24,713 nucleotides of DNA from Actinophytocola sp036402745 (GCF_036402745.1 NZ_DASWSJ010000262.1:1-24713); one strand, 5' to 3'. Shown: positions 1 through 6,888, counted from the first letter of the stretch. Numbers and translations: made by a program. Notes: a model not told the origin generated them from the sequence alone.

Positions 1-501
1 GGCCGGCGCCGCACCTTGACGACGGTCGGGCCGGCGGAGGAGCAGATCCCGGAGTACGTCCCCGCGGAGTGGCAGGACACCCCCACGACCCCCGTCCCGG
101 CCCCCGACGACTCACCGAAGCCGGTGAAGCCCACCGACTCCGCCGACTCCGCCGAGCCGCCGTCACCTGCCGACATCACGGAACCCATCGAGCCCGCCGA
201 CCCGGCCGAGCCCGCGGAGTCCGCGGAGTCCGCGGAGTCTGCCGAACCTGCGGAGTCCGCCGAACCTGCGGAGCCCGCCGAGCCGGCCGAGCCCGTCGAG
301 CCCGCCGAGCCGGCCGAGCCCGCCGAGCCGGCCGAGCCCGTCGAGCCCGTCGAGCCCGTCGAGCCCGTCGAGCCCGCGGAAACTGCCGACCCGGCCGAAC
401 CGGCCGAGAAGCCTGCCGACTCCACCGAGTCCTCCGCCAAGCCCGGCCACTCCCCGAAGCCGGCCGACAAGCCAGACCCCGAGACCCGGCCCGAAGGATA
501 G
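1..501 (+). CDS. C-terminal part of a Pro/Glu/Ala-repeat protein (partial at left edge)
   Basis: The reading frame is open from base 1 to the TAG at 499-501, so the gene probably starts outside the window. The only internal candidate start nearby is a TTG at 16 with no visible ribosome binding site. About 60 ordinary residues are followed by a low-complexity stretch of AEP, VEP and AES tripeptides (roughly residues 60-120 from the TTG), then a Pro/Lys/Asp-rich tail. I see no catalytic motif, membrane segment or known domain. Such Pro/Glu/Ala tracts usually form extended, acidic, disordered spacers. The stop overlaps the ribosome binding site (AGGAG, 500-504) of the DUF350 gene, so the two are almost certainly co-transcribed. 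In other actinobacteria DUF4178 and DUF4247 genes sit upstream of this DUF350/spermidine-synthase pair. This could be the tail of such a protein, but the visible part does not show it. Confidence 0.5.
   Translation, partial: GRRRTLTTVGPAEEQIPEYVPAEWQDTPTTPVPAPDDSPKPVKPTDSADSAEPPSPADITEPIEPADPAEPAESAESAESAEPAESAEPAEPAEPAEPVEPAEPAEPAEPAEPVEPVEPVEPVEPAETADPAEPAEKPADSTESSAKPGHSPKPADKPDPETRPEG
193..381 (+). repeat. Imperfect hexanucleotide/triplet-codon repeat coding for AEP/VEP/AES
   Basis: The stretch is built from tandem variants of GCCGAGCCC, GTCGAGCCC and GCGGAGTCC. It includes runs of GTCGAGCCC near 345-370 and of GCGGAGTCC near 212-238. It keeps the reading frame, and synonymous third positions vary between copies. 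It is also the reason long open frames appear on both strands here. Such repeats are prone to slippage and to copy-number differences between strains. Confidence 0.8.
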
Positions 502-514
502 GAGCCACCACCCC

Positions 515-940
515 ATGCTCTCCGATGTCTTCTCCGAAGTCGGCATCGCCGCCACCTACGGGCTGGTCGGCCTGGTGCTCATGGCGGTCGGCTTCGCGCT
601 GGTCGACGTGCTCACCCCGGGCAACCTGCGCGAGCAGGTCTGGACGCAGCGCAACCGCAACGCGGCCGTCCTGCTGTCCAGCAACCTGATCGGCGTCGGC
701 ATCATCGTCGCCACCGCCATCGCCGCCAGTGAGAACGACTGGGGCGTGGGCATCGTGTCCACGCTGGCCTACGGGCTGCTCGGGCTGGTCCTCATGGGAC
801 TGTCCTTTGTGGTCATCGACGCGGTCACGCCGGGCAAGCTCGGCGCCCTGCTGATGGAGGAGAGCCAGCACCCCGCGGTGTACGTCAGCGGCGCGGCGCA
901 CCTGGCCGTCGCCGCGATCGTGGCCGTGGCGATCATCTGA
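515..940 (+). CDS. DUF350 family integral membrane protein
   Basis: The protein has 141 residues and starts at an ATG with AGGAG at 500-504. It consists of two similar halves, each with two hydrophobic helices, about four membrane segments in all. In each half a GL(V/L)GLVLM helix leads into F..(V/I)D..TPG.L: residues ~14-36 and ~87-109 carry the paired LVDVLTPGNL and VIDAVTPGKL motifs. This internal duplication and the length are typical of DUF350. The family has no established biochemical activity. It is repeatedly found beside spermidine-synthase-like genes, and that is the case here: the next gene starts 8 bases after its stop. I infer a membrane partner or channel-like component working with the downstream aminopropyltransferase. 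Codon 98 is a rare TTT inside the sequence TCCTTTGTGG (see findings). Confidence 0.88.
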   Translation: MLSDVFSEVGIAATYGLVGLVLMAVGFALVDVLTPGNLREQVWTQRNRNAAVLLSSNLIGVGIIVATAIAASENDWGVGIVSTLAYGLLGLVLMGLSFVVIDAVTPGKLGALLMEESQHPAVYVSGAAHLAVAAIVAVAII

Positions 941-948
941 GCGAGGTC

Positions 949-2526
949 ATGACCACGGTCGAGTCGCCGGCCGGGACGAAGCCGGACAAGCGGACCCGCG
1001 CGATGCGCGCCGGGTTGCTGTTCGCCACGTTCGCCTGTGCCGCGTGCGGGCTGGTCTACGAGCTCGCGCTGGTGGCGCAGGGCTCGTACCTGCTCGGCGA
1101 CTCGATCACCCAGGCGTCGGTGGTCCTGGCCACGATGGTGTTCGCGATGGGCATCGGGTCGCTGGCCGCGAAACCGTTGCAGCGCCGGGCACTGCTCGGC
1201 TTCGCCGTGATCGAGGCGTTGCTCGCCCTTGTCGGCGGCCTGTCCGTGCTCGGCCTGCACGCCGCGTTCACCTGGCTCGACCTGTACTGGCCGGCGCTGA
1301 TCGTGATCGCGCTCCTGGTCGGCGCGCTCATCGGCGCGGAGATCCCGCTGCTGATGACGCTGCTGCAACGGATCCGCCGCCAGGAGGCGGGCTCGGCCAC
1401 CGCGGACCTGTTCGCCGCGGACTACGTCGGCGCGCTCGTCGGCGGGCTCGCGTTCCCGTTCCTGCTGCTGCCGCTGCTCGGCCAGACCAGGGGCGCGCTG
1501 CTGGTCGGCATGGTCAACGCGGTGGCCGGCGCGTGCGTGGTGCTGTTCCTGTTCGCGCGCACGGTGTCGCGCCGGCGCCGCGTCGCGGTGGCCGCCGGCA
1601 CGCTCGCGGTGCTGGCCGTGCTCGGGGTGGCGTTCGCGAGCAGCGACGCGTTCCTCCGCTACTCGCGCAGCGTGCTGTACGAGGACCCGGTGGTGTACGC
1701 GGAGACGTCGGGCTACCAGGAGATCGTGCTCACCCAGTCCGCGCCGCTCACCCAGGGGCCGACCGACACGCGGCTGTTCCTCAACGGGGACCTGCAGTTC
1801 TCCTCGATCGACGAGTACCGCTACCACGAGTCGCTGGTGCACCCGGTGCTCGCCGGAAAGCACGACCGCGTCCTCGTGCTCGGCGGCGGCGACGGGCTGG
1901 CGATGCGTGAGGTGCTGCGGTACCCGGACGTGCGCGAGGCCGTCGAGGTCGAGCTGGACCCGGCGGTGCTGCGGCTGGCCGAGCACGACTCACGGCTGAC
2001 CGACCTCAACGGCGGCTCGCTCACCGACCCTCGGGTCCGCGTGGTCACCGCCGACGCGTTCGCCTGGCTGCGCGACACGGCCGAGCGCTTCGACGCGGTG
2101 ATCATCGACATGCCCGACCCGGACGCGACGGCCACCGCGAAGCTGTACTCGGAGGAGTTCTACCTGCTGGCCCGGCACGCGCTGGCGCCGGGCGGCCGGC
2201 TGGTCGTGCAGGCGGGTTCGCCGTACTTCGCGCCGCGGACCTACGACTGCGTCATCAACACGATCCGCGCGGCCGGTCTGGGCGCCACCCCCTACCACGT
2301 GAACGTCCCCACCTTCGGCGACTGGGGTTTCGTGCTCGCGCAGCAGGGGCCGCCCCCGGCGCTGCGCCTGACCCCACCGGAGCCGTTGCGCTTCCTGGAC
2401 CAGCCGAACCTGACCGCGGCCGCCATCTTCCCCACCGACCGCCACCCGACAGGCACCGAGCGCCCCTCCACCCTGGACGACCCCCGGGTACTGCGCCTGA
2501 CCACCGAGGAATGGCAGCAGTATTAG
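949..2526 (+). CDS. Membrane-anchored spermidine/spermine synthase-like aminopropyltransferase
   Basis: The protein has 525 residues. The N-terminal ~225 residues hold about seven hydrophobic segments, for example around residues 20-45, 55-75, 85-110, 115-140 and 160-205. The C-terminal part (~235-500) is a Rossmann-fold spermidine synthase domain. The family signature VLGGGDG lies at residues 310-316 and is followed by E(V)ELDP for binding the aminopropyl donor. IIDMPDP at 385-391 occupies the place of the catalytic-aspartate loop (D387, D390). APGGRLVVQAGSPYF follows, as in polyamine synthases. The known family reaction transfers an aminopropyl group from decarboxylated S-adenosylmethionine to a polyamine. 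The acceptor for these membrane-fused forms is not settled. The gene lies 8 bases after DUF350, in the same presumed operon. Whether it makes free polyamine or modifies a membrane component cannot be read from sequence. Confidence 0.9.
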   Translation: MTTVESPAGTKPDKRTRAMRAGLLFATFACAACGLVYELALVAQGSYLLGDSITQASVVLATMVFAMGIGSLAAKPLQRRALLGFAVIEALLALVGGLSVLGLHAAFTWLDLYWPALIVIALLVGALIGAEIPLLMTLLQRIRRQEAGSATADLFAADYVGALVGGLAFPFLLLPLLGQTRGALLVGMVNAVAGACVVLFLFARTVSRRRRVAVAAGTLAVLAVLGVAFASSDAFLRYSRSVLYEDPVVYAETSGYQEIVLTQSAPLTQGPTDTRLFLNGDLQFSSIDEYRYHESLVHPVLAGKHDRVLVLGGGDGLAMREVLRYPDVREAVEVELDPAVLRLAEHDSRLTDLNGGSLTDPRVRVVTADAFAWLRDTAERFDAVIIDMPDPDATATAKLYSEEFYLLARHALAPGGRLVVQAGSPYFAPRTYDCVINTIRAAGLGATPYHVNVPTFGDWGFVLAQQGPPPALRLTPPEPLRFLDQPNLTAAAIFPTDRHPTGTERPSTLDDPRVLRLTTEEWQQY

Positions 2527-2532
2527 CCGCGA

Positions 2533-2544
2533 ACTCGATCGAGT
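2533..2544. promoter_or_regulatory. Perfect 12-bp palindrome ACTCGATCGAGT
   Basis: The palindrome lies seven bases after the stop of the aminopropyltransferase gene. It has no loop and no following T-run, so it fits an operator or chance better than an intrinsic terminator. No regulator gene is adjacent. Confidence 0.25.
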
Positions 2545-2584
2545 GAACATGTCCTTGGTCGCGGAAGTCCGTCGCGCACGCCGG

Positions 2585-2600
2585 TAGAGTCGAATGTATG
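2585..2600 (+). promoter_or_regulatory. Possible -10 element (TAGAGT) ahead of the TIR-like remnant
   Basis: TAGAGT at 2585-2590 fits the actinobacterial TANNNT -10 pattern. It is followed after 7 bases by an ATG at 2598, the spacing usual for leaderless genes. That ATG opens a short frame (about 50 codons) with no recognisable product, while the TIR-like frame uses an ATG at 2594 or 2660. No convincing -35 is visible. The element may be the fossil promoter of the decayed gene. Confidence 0.3.
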
Positions 2601-2917
2601 TGCGAAACCTCGGTCCGAACGGGTGGGCGGGGTCAGCTGGTCGACGAAAGGTGCCGAACATGGCGCTCGAGCGCAAGGGGATCTTCGGTCACGGTCTCTG
2701 GGGAGACAACGAAACGGGTAGGGGCGATCCGGCGCGCAGGCGGTTGATCGACGGCGGCCTGCGCGGTGCCAGTGTCACGGTCCTGTTGGCCGGCCTCGAA
2801 ACCTACGGCCGACGGTGGGTCAGGTACGGGATCGAGGAGTCCTTACCAGGAGGGGACGATGGCTACCACAACATGGCGACGTGGGTGGAGGGCGCGGCGC
2901 AGCGGGCTGGGCGTTGA
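2594..2917 (+). pseudogene. Decayed TIR-like (MTH538/ThsB-type) domain gene
   Basis: The frame encodes 107 residues from ATG 2594, or 85 from ATG 2660, which has a good ribosome binding site (GAAAGG, 2646-2651). The middle part, LIDGGLRGASVTVLLAG followed by ETYGRRWVRY, closely matches the core of the TIR-like family PF08937. That family includes ThsB of the Thoeris anti-phage system, whose members read roughly LI..GL..TSVT.VLIG.ETY.RRWVRYEI. Three signs point to decay. The N-terminal beta-strand block normally reading VFFSFHY.D is absent. The glutamate of the WVRYE motif, the expected catalytic residue, is glycine here (codon GGG at 2828-2830). The part after IEES is short and unlike the usual GI.IH strand. 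GC content and codon use are weaker than in neighbours. No ThsA-like partner is present. A non-catalytic binding protein is possible but less likely than a relic. Confidence 0.6.
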
Positions 2918-2936
2918 GGGCGGGAAGGTCAATGGC

Positions 2937-3965
2937 TTAGGGGAGCAGCAGGTTCACGTCGCCGAACTCGTGCCATAGGTAGTCGGCGTTTACGGCTTCG
3001 GCGTAGGTGCGGTCCAGCAGGTCCGGGCCGGCGATCGCGGCCAGCATGTCCAAGTGGGACGCTCGCGGCTCGTGGAAGCCGGTCAGCAGGCCGTCCACCG
3101 CGCGCACGCCGCGGTCCGGCGTCACGATCAGGTCCGTCCACCCCGACGCGGCGGACACCCGGCCGCGTGGGTCGGCCGCCGACTCGAGGGCGCGCACCGC
3201 CGTCGTGCCGATCGCGATCACGCGGCGGCCGTCCGCGCGGGCCGCGTTCACCAGCCGGGCGCTCGTGGCCGGCACCGCGAACCGCTCCGGATAGGGCCGC
3301 TCGTGGGCCTCGGGGGACGCCACGCCGGTGTGCAGCAGCACCGGCGCGAACTGCACGCCGCCCGACACCAGGCGGGTGACGAGCCGGTCGGTGAACGGCC
3401 GCGACGCGCTCGGCATCTCCGCGCTGCCAGGCGTCGTGCCGAACACCGTCTGGTAGTACGACAGCGGCCACCGCGCGGCGACGTAGGAGTACCGGATCGG
3501 CGCGCCGAACGCCGCGAGGTACGCCGGGACCCCTCGACCCAGCGTGTCCACATCGGACTCCCAGAGCCGCTTCGCCGAGAACGGCCGGCGCAGCGTCACC
3601 GACCCGCCGCCCAGCAGGTCGAACCGCTGGCCCGGCTCACCCACCGGGTACGGCTCGCTCGCCTTGCCCGCCACCCGCCGCAGCTCCACCAGCCACGACC
3701 CGTCCGGCTGCTCGGTCGAGAGGTGCACCGTCAGCCCCGCGCCGACCACCGACACGGCCGCCGGCATCGTGGCCGACGTGTTCACCACCAGCAGGTCCCC
3801 GGCCCGCAGCAGCACCGGCAGGTCGGTGAACCCGTGGTGGCTCACCCGCCCGCCGGACCCCTCGCTCACGAGCAGCCGCACCCCGTCCCGGGGCAGCCCC
3901 CGGGCCTCCGGCGGCTCGTGCGCCTCCAGCTCGGCAGGAAGTACGAAGTCCATGGCGACGGTCAT
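2937..3965 (-). CDS. QueA-like S-adenosylmethionine:tRNA ribosyltransferase-isomerase family protein
   Basis: The protein has 342 residues, close to the family length. QueA normally transfers and isomerises the ribose of SAM onto 7-aminomethyl-7-deazaguanine in tRNA to give epoxyqueuosine. Family landmarks are GDLLVVNTSATMPAA (residues 56-70), IRYSYV (157-161), LLHTGVASPE, IGTTAVRALE (252-261), VDGLLTGFHEPRASHLDML and the C-terminal YLWHEFGDVNLLLP. The usual active-site motif P(T/S)AGLHF is altered to PSASRPF (185-191), so the substrate or mechanism may differ. No tgt or other queuosine gene is in the window. The start ATG overlaps the stop of the upstream VOC gene by ATGA (3962-3965), which indicates translational coupling in an SDR-VOC-queA operon. 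The fold assignment is firm. A true queuosine role is uncertain, so no symbol is given. Confidence 0.85.
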   Translation of the reverse strand: MTVAMDFVLPAELEAHEPPEARGLPRDGVRLLVSEGSGGRVSHHGFTDLPVLLRAGDLLVVNTSATMPAAVSVVGAGLTVHLSTEQPDGSWLVELRRVAGKASEPYPVGEPGQRFDLLGGGSVTLRRPFSAKRLWESDVDTLGRGVPAYLAAFGAPIRYSYVAARWPLSYYQTVFGTTPGSAEMPSASRPFTDRLVTRLVSGGVQFAPVLLHTGVASPEAHERPYPERFAVPATSARLVNAARADGRRVIAIGTTAVRALESAADPRGRVSAASGWTDLIVTPDRGVRAVDGLLTGFHEPRASHLDMLAAIAGPDLLDRTYAEAVNADYLWHEFGDVNLLLP

Positions 3966-4303
3966 TCCCGTTCACTCCAGATCATCACCCGCGCACCCGC
4001 CGGGCCGTCGGTCTCGAACCCGTAGTGCCCGCGCGGGTGCCGCCGTGGCGCGGCAGAGCCGAGCCGGCCGTGTGCCGCGTCCACCGACGCGGCGTCGGCG
4101 AGCTGGAAGGCCAGCGGCGCCGGACCGGACCGGCCCGGCGACACCAGCTCCACGAACGCGGAACCGGCGGCCAGTACCACCCCGCGCTCCCCGGCCCGGT
4201 CCCAACCGTCCACCACCGACAGTCCCACCCGGTCGGTGTAGAAGCCGGCCGCCCGGTCGAGGTCGGCCACCTCGAACGGCAGCCACAACGCCACCGGGCT
4301 CAT
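3962..4303 (-). CDS. VOC (glyoxalase/bleomycin-resistance fold) family protein
   Basis: The protein has 113 residues, a single vicinal-oxygen-chelate unit pair. The N-terminal WLPFEVADLDRAAGFYTDRVGLSVVDGW is the classic first beta-alpha-beta module (F.V.D...A..FY...LG). GVVLAAGSAFVELVSP supplies the metal-side strands, and GHYGFETDGPAGARVMIW the last strand. Members include dioxygenases, glyoxalases and antibiotic-binding proteins, and sequence alone does not decide between them. It overlaps the SDR gene upstream by four bases (4300-4303) and queA-like downstream by four. It is therefore made in the same translational unit and probably acts in the same small-molecule or tRNA-related pathway. 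Confidence 0.85.
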   Translation of the reverse strand: MSPVALWLPFEVADLDRAAGFYTDRVGLSVVDGWDRAGERGVVLAAGSAFVELVSPGRSGPAPLAFQLADAASVDAAHGRLGSAAPRRHPRGHYGFETDGPAGARVMIWSERE

Positions 4304-4986
4304 GCCGGCACCGTCACGTCCACCAGCCGCACCCGCCCCGACGGCGGTCGCGTGGTCACCAGGTGCAGGAACGCCGGCACCACGGTCTCCGGCAGCGGCC
4401 GGTCGCTGATGTCCTCGTCCGGGAACGCCTCCTGGTGCATCCGCGTCCGCAGGTCACCCGGGTCCACCCGCCACACCCGCACGGCCGGCTCCTCGGCGGC
4501 CAGCACGTGGCTCACCTGCTCGACGGCCGCCTTCGCCGAGCCGTAGCCGCCCCAGCCCTCGTACGGCTCGACCGCCGCGTCCGACGTGACGGTCACGACC
4601 GCGCCGCCCCGCGCGCGCAGGCCGGGCAGCGCCAGCTGGACCAACCCCAGCGGCGCCACGACGTTCACCTCGTACACCGACCGCAGCGCGTCCAGCGGGT
4701 AGGCGGCCACCGACGGCTGCGGGCTCGGCCCCAGGGTCCCCGCGTTGTTCACCAGCAGGTCGACCCCGCCGAGCTCGGCCGCGGCGGCCACCAGCGCCGC
4801 CCGGTGCGCCGGGTCGGTGACGTCCCCCGGCACGGCGACGGCGGCCGGGCCGATCCACGTCGCCGCCGTGGCGAGGGCCTCGGCGTCGCGGGCGTCGACC
4901 ACCAGCCGCCAACCCGCCTCGGCGAGACCGGTGGCCAGTGCCAGACCCAGACCGCGGGACGCTCCGGTGATGATCGCGACAGGCAT
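4300..4986 (-). CDS. Short-chain dehydrogenase/reductase (SDR)
   Basis: The protein has 228 residues, a classical SDR. The cofactor motif TGASRGLG lies at residues 7-14, D-V near 55-56, NNAG at 80-83, the catalytic Ser at 135 and YGSAK with Tyr148 and Lys152. It should be an NAD(P)H-dependent alcohol/ketone oxidoreductase in the cytoplasm. The substrate is unknown. Aspartate/arginine at 32-34 after the second strand leaves cofactor preference open. The ATG at 4984-4986 has AGGAG (4993-4997 on the complement) at six-base spacing, which supports this start. It is the first gene of the three-gene minus-strand operon with the VOC and QueA-like genes. A candidate -10 (TAGCGT, complement of 5011-5016) lies upstream. 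Confidence 0.9.
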   Translation of the reverse strand: MPVAIITGASRGLGLALATGLAEAGWRLVVDARDAEALATAATWIGPAAVAVPGDVTDPAHRAALVAAAAELGGVDLLVNNAGTLGPSPQPSVAAYPLDALRSVYEVNVVAPLGLVQLALPGLRARGGAVVTVTSDAAVEPYEGWGGYGSAKAAVEQVSHVLAAEEPAVRVWRVDPGDLRTRMHQEAFPDEDISDRPLPETVVPAFLHLVTTRPPSGRVRLVDVTVPA

Positions 4987-5010
4987 GTCCGACTCCTTTC
5001 GACGGCACCG

Positions 5011-5016
5011 ACGCTA
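5011..5016 (-). promoter_or_regulatory. Candidate -10 (TAGCGT) of the SDR-VOC-queA operon
   Basis: On the minus strand TAGCGT matches TANNNT and would start transcription about 20 bases before the SDR start codon, leaving room for the AGGAG site. No good -35 is visible, as is common in actinobacteria. Confidence 0.4.
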
Positions 5017-5070
5017 CGAGCGCGAGCGGGCCGTGCCATCGGGCCCGAGACCGGTGGGTCCTCGGTCGAT

Positions 5071-5082
5071 GGACCTAGGTCC
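5071..5082. promoter_or_regulatory. Palindrome GGACCTAGGTCC in divergent promoter region, DevR/DosR-box-like
   Basis: This is a perfect 12-bp inverted repeat between the divergent SDR operon and the histidine kinase gene. Its half-sites GGAC and GTCC are separated by four bases, as in the core of the mycobacterial DevR/DosR box (GGACTWWAGTCC), though the central four bases differ (CTAG). The neighbouring genes encode a GAF histidine kinase and a NarL/FixJ regulator of that broad class, so autoregulation is a reasonable inference. Confidence 0.45.
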
Positions 5083-5108
5083 GATGCCGGGTCCGGAAAG
5101 CGCCGCGC

Positions 5109-6263
5109 GTGGGTACCGTGACGGGCGTGGCCGGGATCGACAGGGACGAGTTGCGTGAGGTGAGCGCCGCGGTGCTCGCCGTCACCACACACCTGTCCGT
5201 CCGCGACGTCCTGCGCACCATCCTCACCTCGGCCCGCAAGCTCGTCGGCGCCCGCTACGCCGCGCTCGGCATCCCCGACCAGAACGGGAGCTTCGCCGAG
5301 TTCCTCGCCGACGGCATCAGCGACGAGCAGTGGGCGGCCATCGGCCCGATCCCGCGCCAGCACGGCATCCTCGGCCTCATGCTGAGCGACCCCAACCCGG
5401 TGCGCCTGGCCAACATCCGCGAACACCCGCGGTTCGGCTGGTGGCCGGCGGCGCACCCGGAGCTCACCGACTTCCTGGGCGTGCCGATCGTCGACTGCGA
5501 CGAGATCCTCGGCGAGCTGTTCCTCGCCAACAGCTGCCACCCCGGCGGGTTCACCGCCGACGACGAGGAGCTGGTGCGCCTCCTCGCCGCGCACGCCGCC
5601 ATCGCCATCGTCAACGCCCGGCTCTACGAGCGCGGCCGCGAGCTGTCCATTGTGGAGGAACGCGCCCGGATCGCCCGCGAGCTGCACGACGCGGTCAGCC
5701 AGAAGCTGTTCAGCCTCCGCCTCACCGCCGACGCCGCCTCCGCGCTGCTCGACCGCGACCCGGCCCGCGCCGCCGCCGAGCTCGCCACGGTGCGCAAGCT
5801 CGCGGCCGAGGCCACCGACGAGCTCCGCGCCATCGTCGTCGACCAGCGTCCGGCCGACCTGCGGGGCGACGGCCTCGACATCGCGCTCCGCAAGCAGGCC
5901 GAGCTACTCGACCGGGTGCACGCGCCCACGATCCGGTACGTCAGCTGCCAGTGCGTGCCGCCGCTCACCGAGGCCCGCCAGCAGGCGGTGTACCGGATCG
6001 CGCAGGAGGCCATGCACAACGCGCTGCGGCACGCGGGCGCCACCCGGATCGACATGAGCCTGGTGGCGCGGAAGGGAACCGTCGTGCTCGAGGTCCGCGA
6101 CGACGGCGCCGGCTTCGATCCGGCCACCGCCGACGCGGCCGGCCACAGGCTGGGCCTCGCGTCGATGCGGGAGCGCGCCCGCACCGCCGGCGGCAGGCTG
6201 GACGTCACCTCCGAGCCGGGCCGGGGCACGACCGTGCGGCTGGCGGTGCCGACCGGTGGCTGA
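5109..6263 (+). CDS. GAF-domain sensor histidine kinase (HisKA_3/NarX-DevS type)
   Basis: The protein has 384 residues. One GAF domain spans ~30-178. A HisKA_3 dimerisation and phosphoacceptor helix carries EERARIARELHDAVSQKLF with His193 as the phosphorylated residue. A HATPase domain shows the N box (QEAMHNALRHA), G1 box (DDGAGFDP) and LGLASMRERA. No membrane segment is present, so it senses a cytoplasmic signal through GAF. DevS-type kinases usually have two GAF domains; this one has one, and I cannot tell whether it binds heme. The GTG at 5109 has GGAAAG at 5095-5100. A leaderless start at GTG 5127, with TACCGT (5114-5119) as -10, is an alternative that removes six residues. Its end overlaps the response regulator by eight bases, so the two form a two-component pair. 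Confidence 0.92.
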   Translation: MGTVTGVAGIDRDELREVSAAVLAVTTHLSVRDVLRTILTSARKLVGARYAALGIPDQNGSFAEFLADGISDEQWAAIGPIPRQHGILGLMLSDPNPVRLANIREHPRFGWWPAAHPELTDFLGVPIVDCDEILGELFLANSCHPGGFTADDEELVRLLAAHAAIAIVNARLYERGRELSIVEERARIARELHDAVSQKLFSLRLTADAASALLDRDPARAAAELATVRKLAAEATDELRAIVVDQRPADLRGDGLDIALRKQAELLDRVHAPTIRYVSCQCVPPLTEARQQAVYRIAQEAMHNALRHAGATRIDMSLVARKGTVVLEVRDDGAGFDPATADAAGHRLGLASMRERARTAGGRLDVTSEPGRGTTVRLAVPTGG

Positions 6264-6888
6264 CCGGATCCGCGTGCTCGTCGTCGACGACCATCCCGTG
6301 GTGCGCCAGGGCCTCCGCACGTTCCTCGACCTGCAGGACGACCTCGAGGTGGTCGGCGAGTCGGCCGACGGCGAGTCCTGTGTGGAGGACGCGGAACGAC
6401 TCACCCCGGACGTGATCCTGCTCGACCTGCGCATGCCCGGCGCCGACGGGGTGGCCGCGCTGCACGGCCTGCGAGCGGCGGGCAACCCGGCCAGGGTCCT
6501 CGTGATCACCAGCTTCACCGAGCCCAGCGCCGTGCTGCCGGCCGTCCGCGCCGGCGCCAGCGGCTACGTGTACAAGGACATCGACCCGCCCGCGCTCGCG
6601 GCCGCCATCCGGTCCGTGCACGCCGGCCACGTGCTCCTGCACCCCGACGTGGCCCGCCTGCTGGCCGCCGGCGACACCCGTCCGGGCGCCACCGCCCTCA
6701 CCCCGCGCGAGCACGACGTGCTCACCGAGGTGGCCCGCGGCCGGTCCAACCGCGAGATCGCGCGTGCGCTGTCCGTGTCGGAGAAGACCGTGAAGACCCA
6801 CGTCAGCGCCATCCTCGGCAAGCTCGGCGTGCAGGACCGGACCCAGGCCGCGCTGCACGCGGTCCGCGCCGGCCTGGTGGAGCCGTAG
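6256..6888 (+). CDS. NarL/FixJ (LuxR-type) response regulator
   Basis: The protein has 210 residues. The receiver domain (1-~120) has the acidic pair D11/D12, phosphoacceptor Asp57 in ILLDLRMPG, Thr in VITSF and Lys in YVYKD. A linker leads to a LuxR-type helix-turn-helix at ~147-205 with LTPREHDVL, GRSNREIARALSVSEKTVKTHV and KLGVQDRTQAA. The start is GTG 6256, inside the end of the kinase gene (overlap 6256-6263), so translation is coupled and the kinase above is its partner. It should bind short inverted repeats as a dimer. The palindrome at 5071-5082 is an obvious candidate target. Codons 41-44 carry the rare TGT in TCCTGTGTGGA (see findings). The downstream gene starts 123 bases on and need not be in its regulon. 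Confidence 0.93.
   Translation: MADRIRVLVVDDHPVVRQGLRTFLDLQDDLEVVGESADGESCVEDAERLTPDVILLDLRMPGADGVAALHGLRAAGNPARVLVITSFTEPSAVLPAVRAGASGYVYKDIDPPALAAAIRSVHAGHVLLHPDVARLLAAGDTRPGATALTPREHDVLTEVARGRSNREIARALSVSEKTVKTHVSAILGKLGVQDRTQAALHAVRAGLVEP

Noticed and set aside
163..555. Minus-strand Gly/Leu-rich frame opposite the AEP repeats
   Set aside because: It is a direct consequence of the repetitive sequence on the coding strand, with no start signal or domain.
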